Below, in pieces: positions 47,180 through 62,560 of a DNA stretch of 64,000 nt (positions are counted from its first letter, which is position 1; every line of letters begins with the position of its first letter). Made by a program: the position numbers and the translations under genes. Where the stretch lies: positions 123,398,810 to 123,462,809 of the forward strand of contig CM070876.1 in NCBI GenBank assembly GCA_036365515.1. The letters are read 5' to 3'. This stretch comes from Torymus aiolomorphi (taxonomy: Eukaryota; Arthropoda; Insecta; Hymenoptera; Torymidae). The notes below the pieces were generated by a model, which worked only from the letters and a program-made list of their open reading frames with translations, was not told the DNA's origin and did no database searches.

Positions 47180-48560
47180 GAAACAGTGATTTTATTGAAA
47201 TACAAAGAGCAAGAGTTATTGAAGAACAGAAGTACTGGTTATAGAAAAAGAATAGTAAATGCGAAAGATGAATTATGGCGTACGAAATTTCTAAATGAAA
47301 TATATAAAAAATACAGTTTTCAATGGAGTAGAAGTATAGTAGATATATATTTTTTATATATACTACAATATAATTTATGATGCCGATTTGAAATTATATA
47401 CTACAATATAATTTATGATGCCGATTTGAAATATTGGTCTGAGCGTTGGTTTAGAAAGCATCGTGTCATCTTTAAAAAACTTAGCCGATATCAGTGTTGT
47501 GCATATTTATTCAAGTGCCAATGAAAAAATTATGTCTAATGAACATGGAAATACGAAAAAGGGTAAAAATGATGTGTTATTGTGAAAATTTCAAGGAATG
47601 AAAGTGCTCAGTTAATCTGTTTTATGATTTTCTCACGGTAGGAGATGTCAAAATGTTTCAGAGACGTTTTAGTATATATTTATTTTTTCTATACAAGATT
47701 CAGATAATAATAATGCTTAATTCATCAACTGGTTGTGTTTGTTTTTAATTTTACAAGATTATGTTAAAATATAGTAGCGGTATGATGTGTTAAATGAAGT
47801 GTGTAATTTAGAACCTCTACTTAAAATCAGAATTTAAAATATTGGTCAAAGCCTTGGTTAAAAAAACAGGATTTTTGTCTATACTTCAAGAAACTTAGTC
47901 GATATTAGTGCTGTTCTGTTGTAAATATTTACTTAAACACCAATTAAAAGATTATGCCAAATGAACATTAAAATACAAAAAAAGAAAAAATAATAGGTTA
48001 TTGTTGTGAAAATTTCAACAAATAAAAATGCTCAGTTAATCTAATGTTATAATTTTCTCACGATGGGAGACGTCAAAATGTTTCAGAGAAGTTCTCAGCA
48101 ATTCTTAGTTCATAAACTGATTGTTTTTAATTTTACAAGATGTGTGGCAATCATGGATAATTCAATGAATAATTATATTAAGATGTTTTACATTTTCTAC
48201 TATAAAAGAATGTCGAGAAACCTTTTTGGCTCAATGATTCTTAGTTCATAAACTTTTGTTTTTAATTTTGTAAGATGTGTCTGATCGGTTCTTAATTCAA
48301 GTGGTTTATATTGAAAACTTCAACGAATCCAAGTTTTGAAAATTATTATTTTATAACTAATGATTGGCTTATGGTGAGGGGCGCCAAATGTTTCAGTGGA
48401 GCCATCTGTTCTGTGAATATATGAGCAAGATATTGTTATTGAAGAACAGAAGTACTGGTTATGGAAAAAAAAAATGAATTGTACAATGCTAAAGATGAAT
48501 TATGGCGTATGAAATTCATTTCTAATACAGTTGTCAAAGTCGAATAGAAGTCTAGATATT
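47180..48560. repeat. Old tandem duplications
   Basis: A block with gaagaacagaagtactggtt and gatgaattatggcgta occurs at ~47215 and ~48440. A ~250-bp block (gaaatattggtctgagcg to atgtttcagagacg) at ~47420-47670 recurs at ~47830-48090. Short open frames (47186-47380, 48063-48251) show no known domain. Confidence 0.6.
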
Positions 48561-49024
48561 TTATATTAACTTTATGTCACAAGTGCACGTAGTGTATTTG
48601 GAACGGCTGATCAGAGGAACATAATATTAAATAGAATTAGAATATATGATATATGCCATTATTATAATATTTGAATAAAACATGAGAAGAATAATGATTT
48701 AAAAATGTGTTAAAAGTTTGAAATCAGTCTGATCAGTTGAAAATAATCTCAAATATGAAATAAGACTGCCATATATTTTATTTTATCATGATAATTTTTT
48801 AAAAGATTTGAAACAGATGATTGAAAATAATAAAGATAAATACAATAAGATTGCTCGTCAAAGTGAAATAGAAGTTTAAATATTTTTTAAAATACATATT
48901 CCGAACAACATTTTTATTGATATTTTTATGTTTATGGGTTATTTTCATGAATTTGTCAAAATTAAATCGAACAAGTATGCTACATTAGAAAGTTTTATTA
49001 AATATAATTTATTAAAATCTAATT

Positions 49025-49253
49025 TCTTAAGTACGTTTTAACAATACAATTTTTCTAGTCCTTTTAATTCTTCTAGTCTAATCTATTCAATAAGCTCTCT
49101 ATACAAATGATAATAATTTTTTTCATGACTACAAATAATAATTTTTGTTAGTATAAAACTTTCTACGAAAGTATAAAATAAGGCAAGTATAAACATTTTT
49201 CCTTTATAATCTACTCTCCCTCCCACTCTTCGCCCGCCCTCTCTCGCCCTCTA

Positions 49254-49258
<5 letters not shown>
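49025..49258. repeat. Divergent direct copy of the palindrome arm start
   Basis: About 49025-49200 matches 49410-49600 (acgttttaacaatacaattt, gaaagtataaaataaggcaa). It lies just outside the palindrome and is less similar to the arms than the arms are to each other. Confidence 0.65.
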
Positions 49259-52936
<3,678 letters not shown>

Positions 52937-52940
52937 TATA

Positions 52941-53290
52941 CTAGGTCAAGAAAAGAGATTATTAATGGTTTACATTATCTAGATGATTGAATATAATATC
53001 CGTAATTTTGTTAAGTGCATCAGTTGTACCTCTACCTTTAATAAAGCCATATTGTGAATTTGATAATATTTAAAATTTTTTAATAAAGTCATAAAGTCTA
53101 TTATATATTATTTTCTCAAAAATTTTTGCAATATTTGATATTAAAGATATAGGTCTATAATTTGAAATATTAGTTTTGTCACCTGCTTTGTGTATTGGCA
53201 CTACTTCCGCACTTTTTAAGGTTTCTGGCCATATTGCCAGTTCAATTGATATATTGAAAATATGTTGAAGAAGAGATGTTAAGATAAATG
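52941..53290 (-). pseudogene. LINE reverse transcriptase, N-terminal half
   Basis: Minus strand: WPETLKSAEVVPIHKAGDKT, NISNYRPISLISNIAKIFEK and SQYGFIKGRGTTDAL are RT motifs 1-2a of jockey/CR1-type LINEs. One stop (after IKKF) is present. It joins the piece at 46374-45291 once the 6.6-kb insert and one copy of the ~52-bp duplication are removed. Upstream LINE sequence is cut off by satellite at ~53300. Confidence 0.85.
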
Positions 53291-53299
53291 GCTAAATTA

Positions 53300-53788
53300 T
53301 AATAACCAATTATTTTTGCGATTCTTTCTCGTTTTTGTGTAGTTGATGAAATTGTTCTTTTTATTATTAAAATTCGTTATCATATCTAATTCTTATTTTT
53401 ATTTTTAAATATATTTTTTTCAACATATTTACAGTAACCAATTATTGTATGCGCTACATACTTGCTTTTGCGGGTAGTTGCTACAATTTTACTTTTTATT
53501 ATTTAAATTCGTTCTTTTCTATTATAGCGAATTATTTTATGCGCTACGCACACCGTTTTACATGTAGTTGCTGCAATTACAGTAATATATACACATATGT
53601 AATGAATTTGTAAATAATATGTTTAATTACTATTTTTATACGACTTTATGAAATATATTTATAATAACCAATTATTTCTTGCGCCACGTACCTCTTTTTG
53701 CATGTAGTTACTGCATTTTTACTTTTCACTATTTAAATTCATTATGTCTAAAAAAATTATGATCATTATTTTGCAAATATACTTTAGT
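53300..53788. repeat. Imperfect satellite of ~90-140-bp units
   Basis: Four copies of a block with taaccaattattttatgcgc, a ctac/cacg-rich middle, tgtagttgctgcaatttt and actatttaaattcatt. A single further copy follows the ISL2EU element at ~61945-61990 (gcgctacttacacg, gtgtagttgctgcagtt), so that element is inserted in or next to this satellite. Confidence 0.75.
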
Positions 53789-55124
53789 ATGATAAAGGCT
53801 ATAGTGGGATAAGATGGTCAAAATGGCACTCACCTGGATGTTTATTTGGGATTGACCATTCGAAAGTACATTATTAAAAACCTTTTTATCCCAATTTTCA
53901 GCTCCCTAGGTGATGATTTAAGTCTCCTAACCTAAAAAACGTGTTTTTTCGAAAAATTTTTTTCCGCTCGACCCTTTCTTTCAAAAAATCTGAAAAAATT
54001 CACGAACGTGTATTTTTGAGTAAGAAAACAGCCTGATTTTTACAGATTTTTTAAATAATTGAGCTCAGGAAAATTTTTTAATTTTTCAATGATTTTTTAG
54101 GTTATTAAGGTTATGTAGGTAATATTTGGCTAACTTGTAAACAATGATTTTTTGTGTATTTTTTCCCGTTCTTTCAAATGGCGGTATCCAAATTTGCGTT
54201 TTCGGGCCAGAACATACTCAAAATTCGAAAAAACCGATTTTTTAAGCATTTTTCCCATGTTTTTGCACATAACCTCAAAACCAATAGCTAAATAAGTGTT
54301 TATAAACATTTTTTTTTCAATTTCTTTCTATATCTTTATATCCCACTGTCAGAACTACCATTTTGCATCAGATAATGCTCTAAAATTAAATTATAAACAT
54401 TTTTTTTCGTGTTTTTACCATGTTTTTGGAACATAACCTCAAAGAATATTGTTCAATACGTGTTAGGACATACAAAAATATTCTAAAAATTTTTTTTAAT
54501 GAAAAAAATTTTGTTAGAATCGAGTATTATTTCGTCGGTAGCTACAAAGGGCCTGATATAGCCTTTTTCAGGCGCAGGGAAACTTTATATCATTGAAAAC
54601 TCTTAAATTAACTATTTTGATTCAAATTCATTTATAGATAAATAAAAATGAGTAAATATTTCTAATAGAAATTAATTATTATAAAAATGTTATGAATATT
54701 TTTGTGCTTTTATTAAAACAATAAAATAATTATGTACCATTTCATATTTGACCTTTATTCTTGAGAGAATTGTTTTTAGAAGTACTATTTGACAAAATTA
54801 CATGAGTAATAATTCTTAATATTGAATTATAATAATATTTTTAATCCTCGTCACTATCTTCGTCTATTACAGGATCAATATCTGAAGTAGTAAATAATTT
54901 CGAAAGAACATTCGTTGGTCTAATAATTTTTGACTTATATCTTGCATTACTGAGATAATATATGACTGCAGCAATGTGAGAACAGGATCCTACAGTTCGT
55001 AATCCATTGGCACAGTCACACGCATGGCGTAGGATACCGCTGTATCCAATTGAGTTAGGTTTGTATTCGATGTAGCATTTGTAAGTCTTACTGTTAAGGT
55101 GCCTGGACCTTATTAATACTTTAA

Positions 55125-55502
55125 GAGGGTGTGGTACTCATGTACTCTATTTTACCGGCAGAACACGGTAAATTCTATATTATTAAAATAAATATATCGA
55201 ATTACGTCTTATAAAGAGATAGTTGCCCTGCGCAATGTAATAATCTACCAGCCTACGCAGTTTTGAGCTCAAATGTCAACGGCACCCTAAAAAATTTTGC
55301 GAACAAAAATAACCGAAATTTCGTTCGCAAAATTTTTTAAGGTGCTGTTGATATTTGGGCTCAAAACTGCGCAGGCTGGTAGATTATTACATTGCACAGG
55401 GCAACTATCTCTTTATAAGATGTAATTCGATATATTTATTTTAATAATATAGAATTTGCCGAGTTCTGCCGATAAAACAGAGTGCATGAGTACCACACCC
55501 CC
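55125..55502. mobile_element. 378-bp palindromic MITE at TTAA
   Basis: Flanked by TTAA on both sides (55121-55124, 55503-55506). The ends gagggtgtggtactcatg and its inverse, arms of ~180 bp, with centre gcaaaattttttaaggtgc. TTAA targets are used by piggyBac and Kolobok superfamilies; the GAGGG start does not settle which. It interrupts the transposase reading frame cleanly. Confidence 0.85.
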
Positions 55503-56429
55503 TTAATGATATTAGGTTTGATCTTAATATATTCCAAATTGATATTGTTACTATCATCCATTACCAACTCAGCCAAATAACATACGGCTTGACCTAATTG
55601 ATAGGTACCTGAAAAAAATATTTTGAGATCTCTTTCAGTCATCTCCGGAAAATCAATTATTTCTTGGGATGTTCTCTCATGATATTTCTTATACCACTTG
55701 GATCATCCATTACTTTCTTCATGATGCTTACATCATTTTCTGTGGCTAAAAATGGACCAGGGACATCAACAACGAATCCGTCTGTGGTGCAAATAGTGAA
55801 TGGCTTGACCAAAGGATATTTCTTCTGACCTGAATATGATTTTCTTTGGTATTCATTATTTTTACTTTTTTGGTGACGTAAGTAAGTTCCATCAAAAACC
55901 AAAACAAGCTGATTCGCTAATTTAAACAGTTTTTTTGCATAAATGGAAGTGTGATCACGTATGAGATCCTCCCTTTTAATACTTTTTACTCCAAAATATT
56001 TCGGTAGGACATCTTTTTCAAACGAATTAATTACTGATTGACAAAAATGTGAAACTCTAATTTCGTTTTCTATTTCGAAAACAGATGAAATAAAATTATT
56101 CGACAATCCAGTTCGTAATTTAAATAAACATATAACCATAGCTTGTGTAACATCTCTAGAATCCGATGATCTCATGGAAACTAATAATTTTCTCAGCTCT
56201 TGCAATTGATCAGTCGGAAGACCAGTAAAAGAGAATAATTAACTGATAAGAATTTTTCTATCGGTCTTACAGTCTTACAAATTAAATTAAAATAATTAAT
56301 ATTTATGGCAGTCAGATTGCCCTTGTTTATAATTACCCCCGCAGAATCTGAAATAAAAACTTAATTAAAACCTGGAAAAAACTTTGTTAGCAAAGGACGA
56401 TCTGACTGCCCACCACCACCACATTGTTC

Positions 56430-56461
56430 AACGTTTCGAGCCCGCTCTGGCTCCTCCTCAG
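56430..56461 (-). ncRNA. Hammerhead ribozyme-like core, second copy
   Basis: On the minus strand ctgagga, stem gagcc/ggctc with loop agagcg, then gaaacgtt. The same core order as at 44772-44806, and again in a Penelope 3' region. Stem II is better here. Bases next to the core fit the consensus imperfectly. Confidence 0.5.
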
Positions 56462-56569
56462 GGACTGAAATGAAACCCGCGATACACCTCCTTATATACC
56501 CCCATACCCCCTTCTTTTTTCTTACCCCCACCACCATCCACATTCCCCTCTCCAACTTTCCATTCTTAC

Positions 56570-56830
56570 TTAAATTAATAAAGAATGATAAATGTTATCT
56601 AATTTACTTGACTCTATCATTAAATTTACATTATTCCGATTTCTTAGAATGTGAATACTTTCAAGGCTTTCCCTCTTATATTTATTCTTAATCCCTTGTT
56701 CCAAAATATCCATACTCCCAAAATCGAAAGAATGCAAACTATTTAAACAATGTTCTTTCAAACCCGATGTACAACTTGAGCTGCGTAAACTATATTGATG
56801 TTCATATATTCTCTTTTTCAAATAACGATA
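56570..56830 (-). pseudogene. Penelope GIY-YIG endonuclease C-terminus
   Basis: KRIYEHQYSLRSSSCTSGLK, EHCLNSLHSFDFGSMDILEQ and RESLESIHILRNRNNVN match the C-terminal end of the GIY-YIG region in Penelope-like proteins (EH...S.L..HC...H.IDF...ESI.I). The frame runs to a normal stop at 56570. Only ~82 residues are present; the GIY-YIG start is beyond the truncation. Confidence 0.8.
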
Positions 56831-56917
56831 ATTAACGATAAAAGAGAATAATTATTTTTCGCTAAGCTCTGATGATTTTATTTTATCTAAAAATGTTTCC
56901 GAGGCTAAATCTGAATC

Positions 56918-59916
56918 TAAATCGGCACGGCTGCGACGGTGCTTTTTAAAGTGCCTGAATGACGTTTGTTGCTGCTCAAAATTTTTCAACAACTAAATGC
57001 TTGTTGCTTTTTTATGTTATACATTTTGTAAGTGAATTAATTTAAACTTTGGCGGATAGTTGCAATAGTTCTTTTACCACGAAAATCGAGATATAATATG
57101 GTTTAACAACTCTTTTCTTGTTCATAGTAGCTATAGTAATTTGTTTCGGAAACGTTTGTAATAATTTTTCTTCTAAATGAAAATTACCTTCAAAATGTAT
57201 GCCCAAATCTTGTCGCTTATATTCTTCGCATGCTTTTTGTAATGTATCAACATACAAACGTATAAAAAAAATTTAAAAAAAAGCAGCTATTCTTGCCAAT
57301 TACATGTTCTGTAATATGAGAACACACTTCATGAAAAGCAATTTTATGAACGTCTCGCAAAATATGCCACTTTGATTTTGCTTTTTGTGCAGTTATTTCC
57401 GATTGTAACTGATATTCATAATTTTTTTTACAGACATTGTGATAAAAAAGTATTTCATTTTTTGTACATGCATCATTAATTTTTCCAATAAGATTTAAAT
57501 CCTTCAATTCTTCGGCAACAGATTTTATAATATCTTCCGATCCGCACACATGAAGAATTTGCCAGTGATCTTTATGGTACTTCCGCTATTTGTCACAAAA
57601 AATAAATCGTTTACTTGCACTTTACTTTGGTGATGTTTGTAAAGATTTATCGGGATTATGTTTTTCTCCAACAGCACTTGCGGCAGCTTCCTCGCATGTT
57701 GACATCTGTGCCTCTTGTAATTCTTGTACAACAGCACTAGCGAGAGCTTCATCGGACGTTGACACCTGCCCCTCAATAGTTTGTTTATGTATGTGCGTAT
57801 CCAAATCACTGCTTTGCGGCAGATGTTCGACAGCAGAACTCCCGTAAGAATCAATATTTATACTGAAAAATAATATTTATAATATTAAAATAATATTTAT
57901 AATATTGACTTTTATAAATGTTTGTATCATTCAGAAAGAGTGTTCATATACATTTAAAATGAAATTAAAATAAAAAACATTATACTGTTTTTAAATAAAA
58001 AAAAAAAATTTTAAACTTTATAAACTGTTACAGTAATGAAATAAATTAAAATTTTAAAGAATCTTCAAACAAATCTCAATCAGAAAAATGTAAAAATTTG
58101 TAGCTTTAAATCAACGAGATTAATTACGAAAATCTTTATCATACTTACTTTGCTTTTGATGTTGAAGGTTCCGCGCTATTATCATCACGACTTTGTTGTT
58201 CCGCATTGACACTACAAAAATAACATTTGCAGTATTACAATTTTTGTAAGTATAGAACGATGTAACAATAAGTATTGCATTTGAAAGAAAGGCTTATGAG
58301 CATTTGTACTGAAATTTTATTTTAAAAAATGTCGTAAATGATGAAAATGTTTATTTTTTTAATAGATTATAAGTCAAAAATTTTCAAAAGTATGCATCCA
58401 AGAATAAAAACATGAATATTTCATAATAACGTAGTAGCAATAAAATAAAACAGTAATAAAATAAAGTTTGGAAAAAATAAAACATATTTCAAGCAAAAAA
58501 TTTTTTACATTTGTACCTTTCAATCAAGAAGAATCAATCTTGGTAGTTTCATGACACTTACTTTGCTTTTGATGTTGATGGTTGTGCACTATCATTGTCA
58601 ACACTGTCATCTTGCAGATGTAAACTGAAAAATAATATTAACCACATTAAAATTTAAATAATGATAAGATTTGCTGGGATGCCATTTTAAATTTTTACCA
58701 GGGAATGGACGATTAAATTACAGTCGCGTGCAAAAGTGTCGGGCCAAACAATTATCAGCTGGTAATATTAATGCAATTAAGTAATAATTCATTTATAAAT
58801 AAATGCAATTAAAATAAAATAGAAGAAAAAATTTGTACTGTCAGTAATTTTTTTCCGATCGGTAGTTTGTATGTATTAAATACTGATAAAAATCGTTACA
58901 AAGTTCAAAATAAAATTTGATTAATAAAATAAAATTTAAATCTTTTAATTTTATAAGATATATTAAAAGGTAAAATTAATAAAATTAAAATTGATATTAT
59001 TAAGTTAACTTACTTTTCTGTTGATACTCATGGTTTATGTTTTGCTGGACCAACTCTGTATTTTTGAGGTAATGCTGAAAACTTTGGTAACACACCGAGT
59101 GATATCTCTGATATTCATTTACTTCTTCTGGCAAAATAACGTCTTTGGAATGTAAATTTTTCTCCTTACGAATGGAAAGATAATATGCACTTGCACTCAA
59201 AATATGATCGTTAAATGTTTTCAAATTTCCTATTGTTTTCTTACAAAAAACGCAATATGGCTTCACTTGAGACATTTTCAATTTTCAAATTTTCACGCAC
59301 TTAATTTCATGAGACTTTTCACGGAGACTGCAAGGACGCTACTGACTGCTCGTACAGACGCTGTACGTGTCGAAGGCAACGGTCCCCTCTGCAAAATTTG
59401 AGTGGGGATAGTCTTTTGTGGACTGAAATGGTCTTGAGAGCAGCTGAGACATAGGCAAGGAAATAAAGATTCCTTATATTTGAGGGCCGCACGAGTAGAT
59501 TTAACAGCAACGAACTAGAAGACGCACCGTCGCAGCCATGTATTATTAATTCATACAATATAACATTTTTTAAAATTCAAATGAATAAAATTTTTTTTTT
59601 CTTACATTACATTGCAACTATTGTAATAAAAATAATGCACTGAAATTTGGATAAAAGGCAATACAGGAACATCCAGCCATTTTACTGTTTTTTTTTCTTT
59701 CATCTTAATTTGCAATTTATTGCATTTCATTCATATATTTTATATCTCGATTTTCGCGGTAAAAGATCTATTGCAACTATCCGCCAAAGTTTAAATTAAT
59801 TCACTTACAAAATGTATAACATAAAAAAGCAACAAGCATTTAGTTGTTGAAAAATTTTGAGCAGCAACAAACGTCATTCAGGCACTTTAAAAAGCACCGT
59901 CGCAGCCGTGCCGCCG
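56918..59916 (-). mobile_element. DNA transposon with ~175-bp inverted termini
   Basis: Positions 56918-57095 (cggcacggctgcgacggtgc...gttgcaatagttc) reappear inverted at about 59745-59916. A multi-exon gene on the minus strand lies between them. It is nested inside the ISL2EU element next to the transposase fragment at 56917. No clear TSD was found; the superfamily is unknown. Confidence 0.65.
57042..59281 (-). pseudogene. Multi-exon zinc-finger-like transposon gene, function unknown
   Basis: Exon 1 (59281-59014) starts near MSQVKPYCVFCKKT and includes RYHSVCYQSFQ, a C2/H-C zinc-binding pattern. Exons 2 (58624-58562) and 3 (58211-58149) are each 63 bp, have consensus borders, and both end PSTSKAK, so they are a tandem exon duplication. 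Exon 4 starts at 57862; it repeats STSDEALASAVVQE / STCEEAAASAVGEK and continues, across a frameshift and a stop, into RKYHKDHWQILHVCGSEDII, FYHNVCKKNYEYQ and SKWHILRDVHKIAFHEVCSH. A last frame (57257-57042) holds KACEEYKRQDLGIHFEGNFH. The phase between exon 1 and exon 2 does not match the PSTSKAK frame, so another slip is likely. I recognise the style of transposon-associated insect proteins but not the family; no catalytic triad is visible. Confidence 0.55.
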
Positions 59917-59939
59917 CTTGCCGCATGCAGAGCGCAACA

Positions 59940-60230
59940 CTTTATAGACTTGGAAGCCGACCTTTGTTGTATCTTGTGGGTGGAAGGTTATTATTTATGT
60001 GTTTCTTACTGTACAAAGAAGCAGTGTAATGAATTTCATCCTTGCGGATATACATTTTTTTTTATTTTTTTTGCACTTACTTATGTGGGTGGAAGCCGAC
60101 TTTTGTCGTGGAATTCAGGTGGAAGGAGATATTTTATACACTTCTTATATTTTAAATAATACGTACAATAAGTTTCACGTATGCGGAAATAAATTTTTTT
60201 TAAACAATTTTTTGCTATGTTTGTAACCCC
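59940..60230. repeat. Two ~115-bp tandem units
   Basis: Blocks with ggaagccgacctttgttgt / gggtggaagg at ~59957 and ggaagccgacttttgtcgtg / aggtggaagg at ~60088, each running to cgcggata-like sequence and a T run. Open frames here are not convincing. Confidence 0.55.
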
Positions 60231-60352
60231 TGTCGTGGGGGTGTGTTAGAAGGAATTTATATTACTATTACATATGAGACTTGTAACTCATAAAAAAAAA
60301 TGAAGCTTGGGAAAATGCCCCAGAAATTTCTGTCGTTATCTCCCGGACTATT

Positions 60353-60416
60353 AGTATATCTATATATATGAGGAACAGCGCTTATTCCTCGCTGCTCTTC
60401 GTATATATAGATATGC
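60353..60416. other. Short hairpin, ~24-bp stem
   Basis: tatctatatatatgaggaac agcg pairs with cgctgctcttcgtatata tagata across a ~7-base loop (cttattc). Three or four mismatches or wobbles. It could be a MITE stub or a precursor-like hairpin. Confidence 0.5.
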
Positions 60417-60527
60417 TAACCCATGCTATTTCTGTATCTGTTCCTTATATTGCTTTTAGTGTAACGGGCCTAACGGGCCATACTGTTACATATTCTAAGC
60501 TTTATATTGTTTAAGGCTGAATATATA

Positions 60528-61165
60528 CTTTTATGCGGCACTTGACTATCTGCATATCAACTCATAATAATTAATATTGATGCATAGTTACAAATACATA
60601 CATATGTTCATATGTTTCACGAATAATTCTGTAACATGCAGTTTTACACATTTACACGGAATGCAGTTAAGGCCACATACACAGCGCTTTGGAGCGAAAT
60701 AGCGCTGCACCATGGATACCTTTTTAATTGGTCGTTTCACTAGTGATCAGACCATTTCGGTCGTTTCTCCTGTCTAATTAACAAAATAAATGAGTTAAAA
60801 TTGACAATTTGAGTTAAATAGAACGAAGAAAAGTAACATTTTTTTATTTTATTATATTTTAACGCAATTTGTCTATTTCAACTCTTTTTTTTATGAATAG
60901 TCGGTTCACTAGCGAAACGACCAATAAAAAAATGCACCCCACATATTGATATTTAATTACAAAACTATTCCAATCTTTTGTTACTTTAAAGCACATTTTT
61001 ATCATTATAATTATGCAGATAGGTAGTTGAAGTACGGATGAATATATACTACTATGCGGCACTTAACTATCAGCATATTAACTCATAATAATTAATATTG
61101 ATGCATACTTACAAATACATACATATGTTCATATGTTTCACGAATAATTCTGTAATATGCAGTTT
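60528..61165. repeat. ~125-bp direct repeats flanking a small MITE
   Basis: 60528-60650 and 61040-61165 are direct copies (tatcaactcataataatta, catacatatgttcatatgtt). Between them, 60724-60930 has inverted ends ttggtcgtttcactagtga and its inverse, a MITE-like unit. The second direct copy runs into the right terminal arm of the ISL2EU element. Confidence 0.6.
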
Positions 61166-61932
61166 CCCGGCGCCTGAAAATGGCTATATGAGGCCCCTTG
61201 TAGCGACCGACGAAATAATACTCGATTCCAAAAATTTTTTCATTAAAAAAAATTTTTAGAATATTTTTGTATGTACTAACACGTATTGAACGATCTTCTT
61301 TGAGGTTATGTTCCAAGAACATGGTAAAAACACGAAAAACATGTTTATAATTTAATTTTAGAGCATTATCTGATGCAAAATGGTAGTCCTGACAGTAGAA
61401 TATAAAGATATGGTAAGAAATTGAAAAAAAATTGTTTATAAACACTTATTTAGCTATTAGTTTTGAGGTTATGTGCTAAAAACATGAGAAAAATGCTTAA
61501 AAAATCGGTTTTCTCGAATTTTGAGTATGTTCCGGCTCGAAAACGCAAATTCGGACATTTGAAAGAACGAGAAAAAATACATAAAAAATCATTATTTACA
61601 AGTTAGCCAAAAATTACCTATATAACCTAAAAAATCATTGAAAAATTAAAAAATTTTTCCTGAGCTCAATTTTTGTTTAAAAAATCAGAAAAAAATCAGG
61701 CTATTTTCTTACTCAAAAACACACGTCCGTGAATTTTTTCAGATTTTTTGAAAAAAAAGATCGAGTGCAAAAATTTTTAGAAAACACACGTTTTTTAGGT
61801 TAGAAGACTTAAATGATCACCTAGGGAGCTGAAAATTGGGCTAAAGAGGTTTTTAATAATGTACTTTCAAATGGTTAATCCCAAATAAAAATCCAGATGA
61901 GTGCCATTTTGACCCACTATAGCCTTTATCAT

Positions 61933-62560
61933 ATGTAATTTTTAAGCGCTACTTACACGTTTTCATGTGTAGTTGCTGCAGTTATAAAATATAGTTATAA
62001 GTTATAAGTTATAAAATATTTCTTCGTAGACTATATTTTTAGTTTAAATATTTCTCATTTCATTGACATTTTTTCTTAAAAATCTGCTTTGTTCTTTCTG
62101 TTTTGTGTACTGAGTATAGACTGGTATAGAGTTTGGCAAACTTTCATTTTTATCATTTACAATAGTGTCAATACTTAAAGATTTTTCGGCTTAATATACA
62201 TAATTATTTGAGGTGCATAATTTTCTCTTTTTTTTTTTTCATAAAAATGTCTAGCGGTCTAATTTTATTTCCCCAAATTTCATAAATTAAGCGTAAGCAT
62301 TTGAATAGTAACAAAGTGACTTAAAAATTTAATAAAACAAACATAAAATTATAGAAGATTTTTGCTTCAACTAAGAAAATCTCGAATAAGCAAAAAATTC
62401 TTAATTAATGACAAATACAACGAAAGCAATACATTTATAATATATAGGATATTCCGTAATCATAATTGGCGTACAGTGATTTAAAAGAAAATTCGTGTAT
62501 ATCATTAAGTAACGTCAAACGGCAATAAATATACATAACCGAAAAAGAACTCGGTCAGTT
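61933..62560. other. Satellite stub then unassigned AT-rich DNA
   Basis: One satellite unit follows the ISL2EU end (61940-62000). A minus-strand frame (LSIDTIVNDKNESLPNSIPV, QKEQSRFLRKNVNEM) at about 62195-62065 could be a distant LINE fragment, but I cannot confirm it. Confidence 0.35.

Larger units (their letters stand above)
56242..56838 (-). mobile_element. Penelope-like element fragment with 16-bp TSD
   Basis: The 16-mer taaaagagaataatta flanks it exactly (56226-56241 and 56839-56854). The minus strand carries the end of a Penelope endonuclease and a 3' region with a hammerhead-like motif. It is strongly 5'-truncated (597 bp) and interrupts the ISL2EU transposase. Confidence 0.85.
54841..56917 (-). 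pseudogene. ISL2EU-type transposase, broken by insertions
   Basis: Minus-strand pieces in order: 56917-56855 (LDSDLASETFLDKIKSSELS, then a stop), 56241-55657 (TDQLQELRKLLVSMRS, the DDE region LVFDGTYLRHQKSK, EYQRKSYSGQKKYPLVKPFT, FLATENDVSIMKKVMDDPSG), 55660-55507 (FPEMTERDLKIFFSGTYQLG) and 55120-54841 (YKCYIEYKP, then CDCANGLRTVGSCSH, an apparent SWIM-type CxC...CxH zinc finger, ending DIDPVIDEDSDED). A middle segment after DDPSG appears deleted, probably with the last catalytic acid. Taking out the MITE at 55125-55502 restores the frame (NIIK into VLIRSRH). The DDE enzyme would move the surrounding element; it is now inactive. Confidence 0.8.
53791..61930 (-). mobile_element. ISL2EU-like DNA transposon with ~0.8-kb inverted termini
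   Basis: Left arm 53791-54584 and right arm 61161-61930 match inverted, starting gataaaggctatagtggg and containing tcaaaatggcactca. AT dinucleotides lie on both sides (53789-53790, 61931-61932), as reported for ISL2EU elements. A minus-strand transposase relic of this type is inside. At least three later insertions and an internal deletion have destroyed it. Confidence 0.75.

Noticed and set aside
61092..61445. 117-residue minus-strand frame
   Set aside because: Lies in the right terminal arm of the ISL2EU element; the left arm copy is broken and there is no domain.
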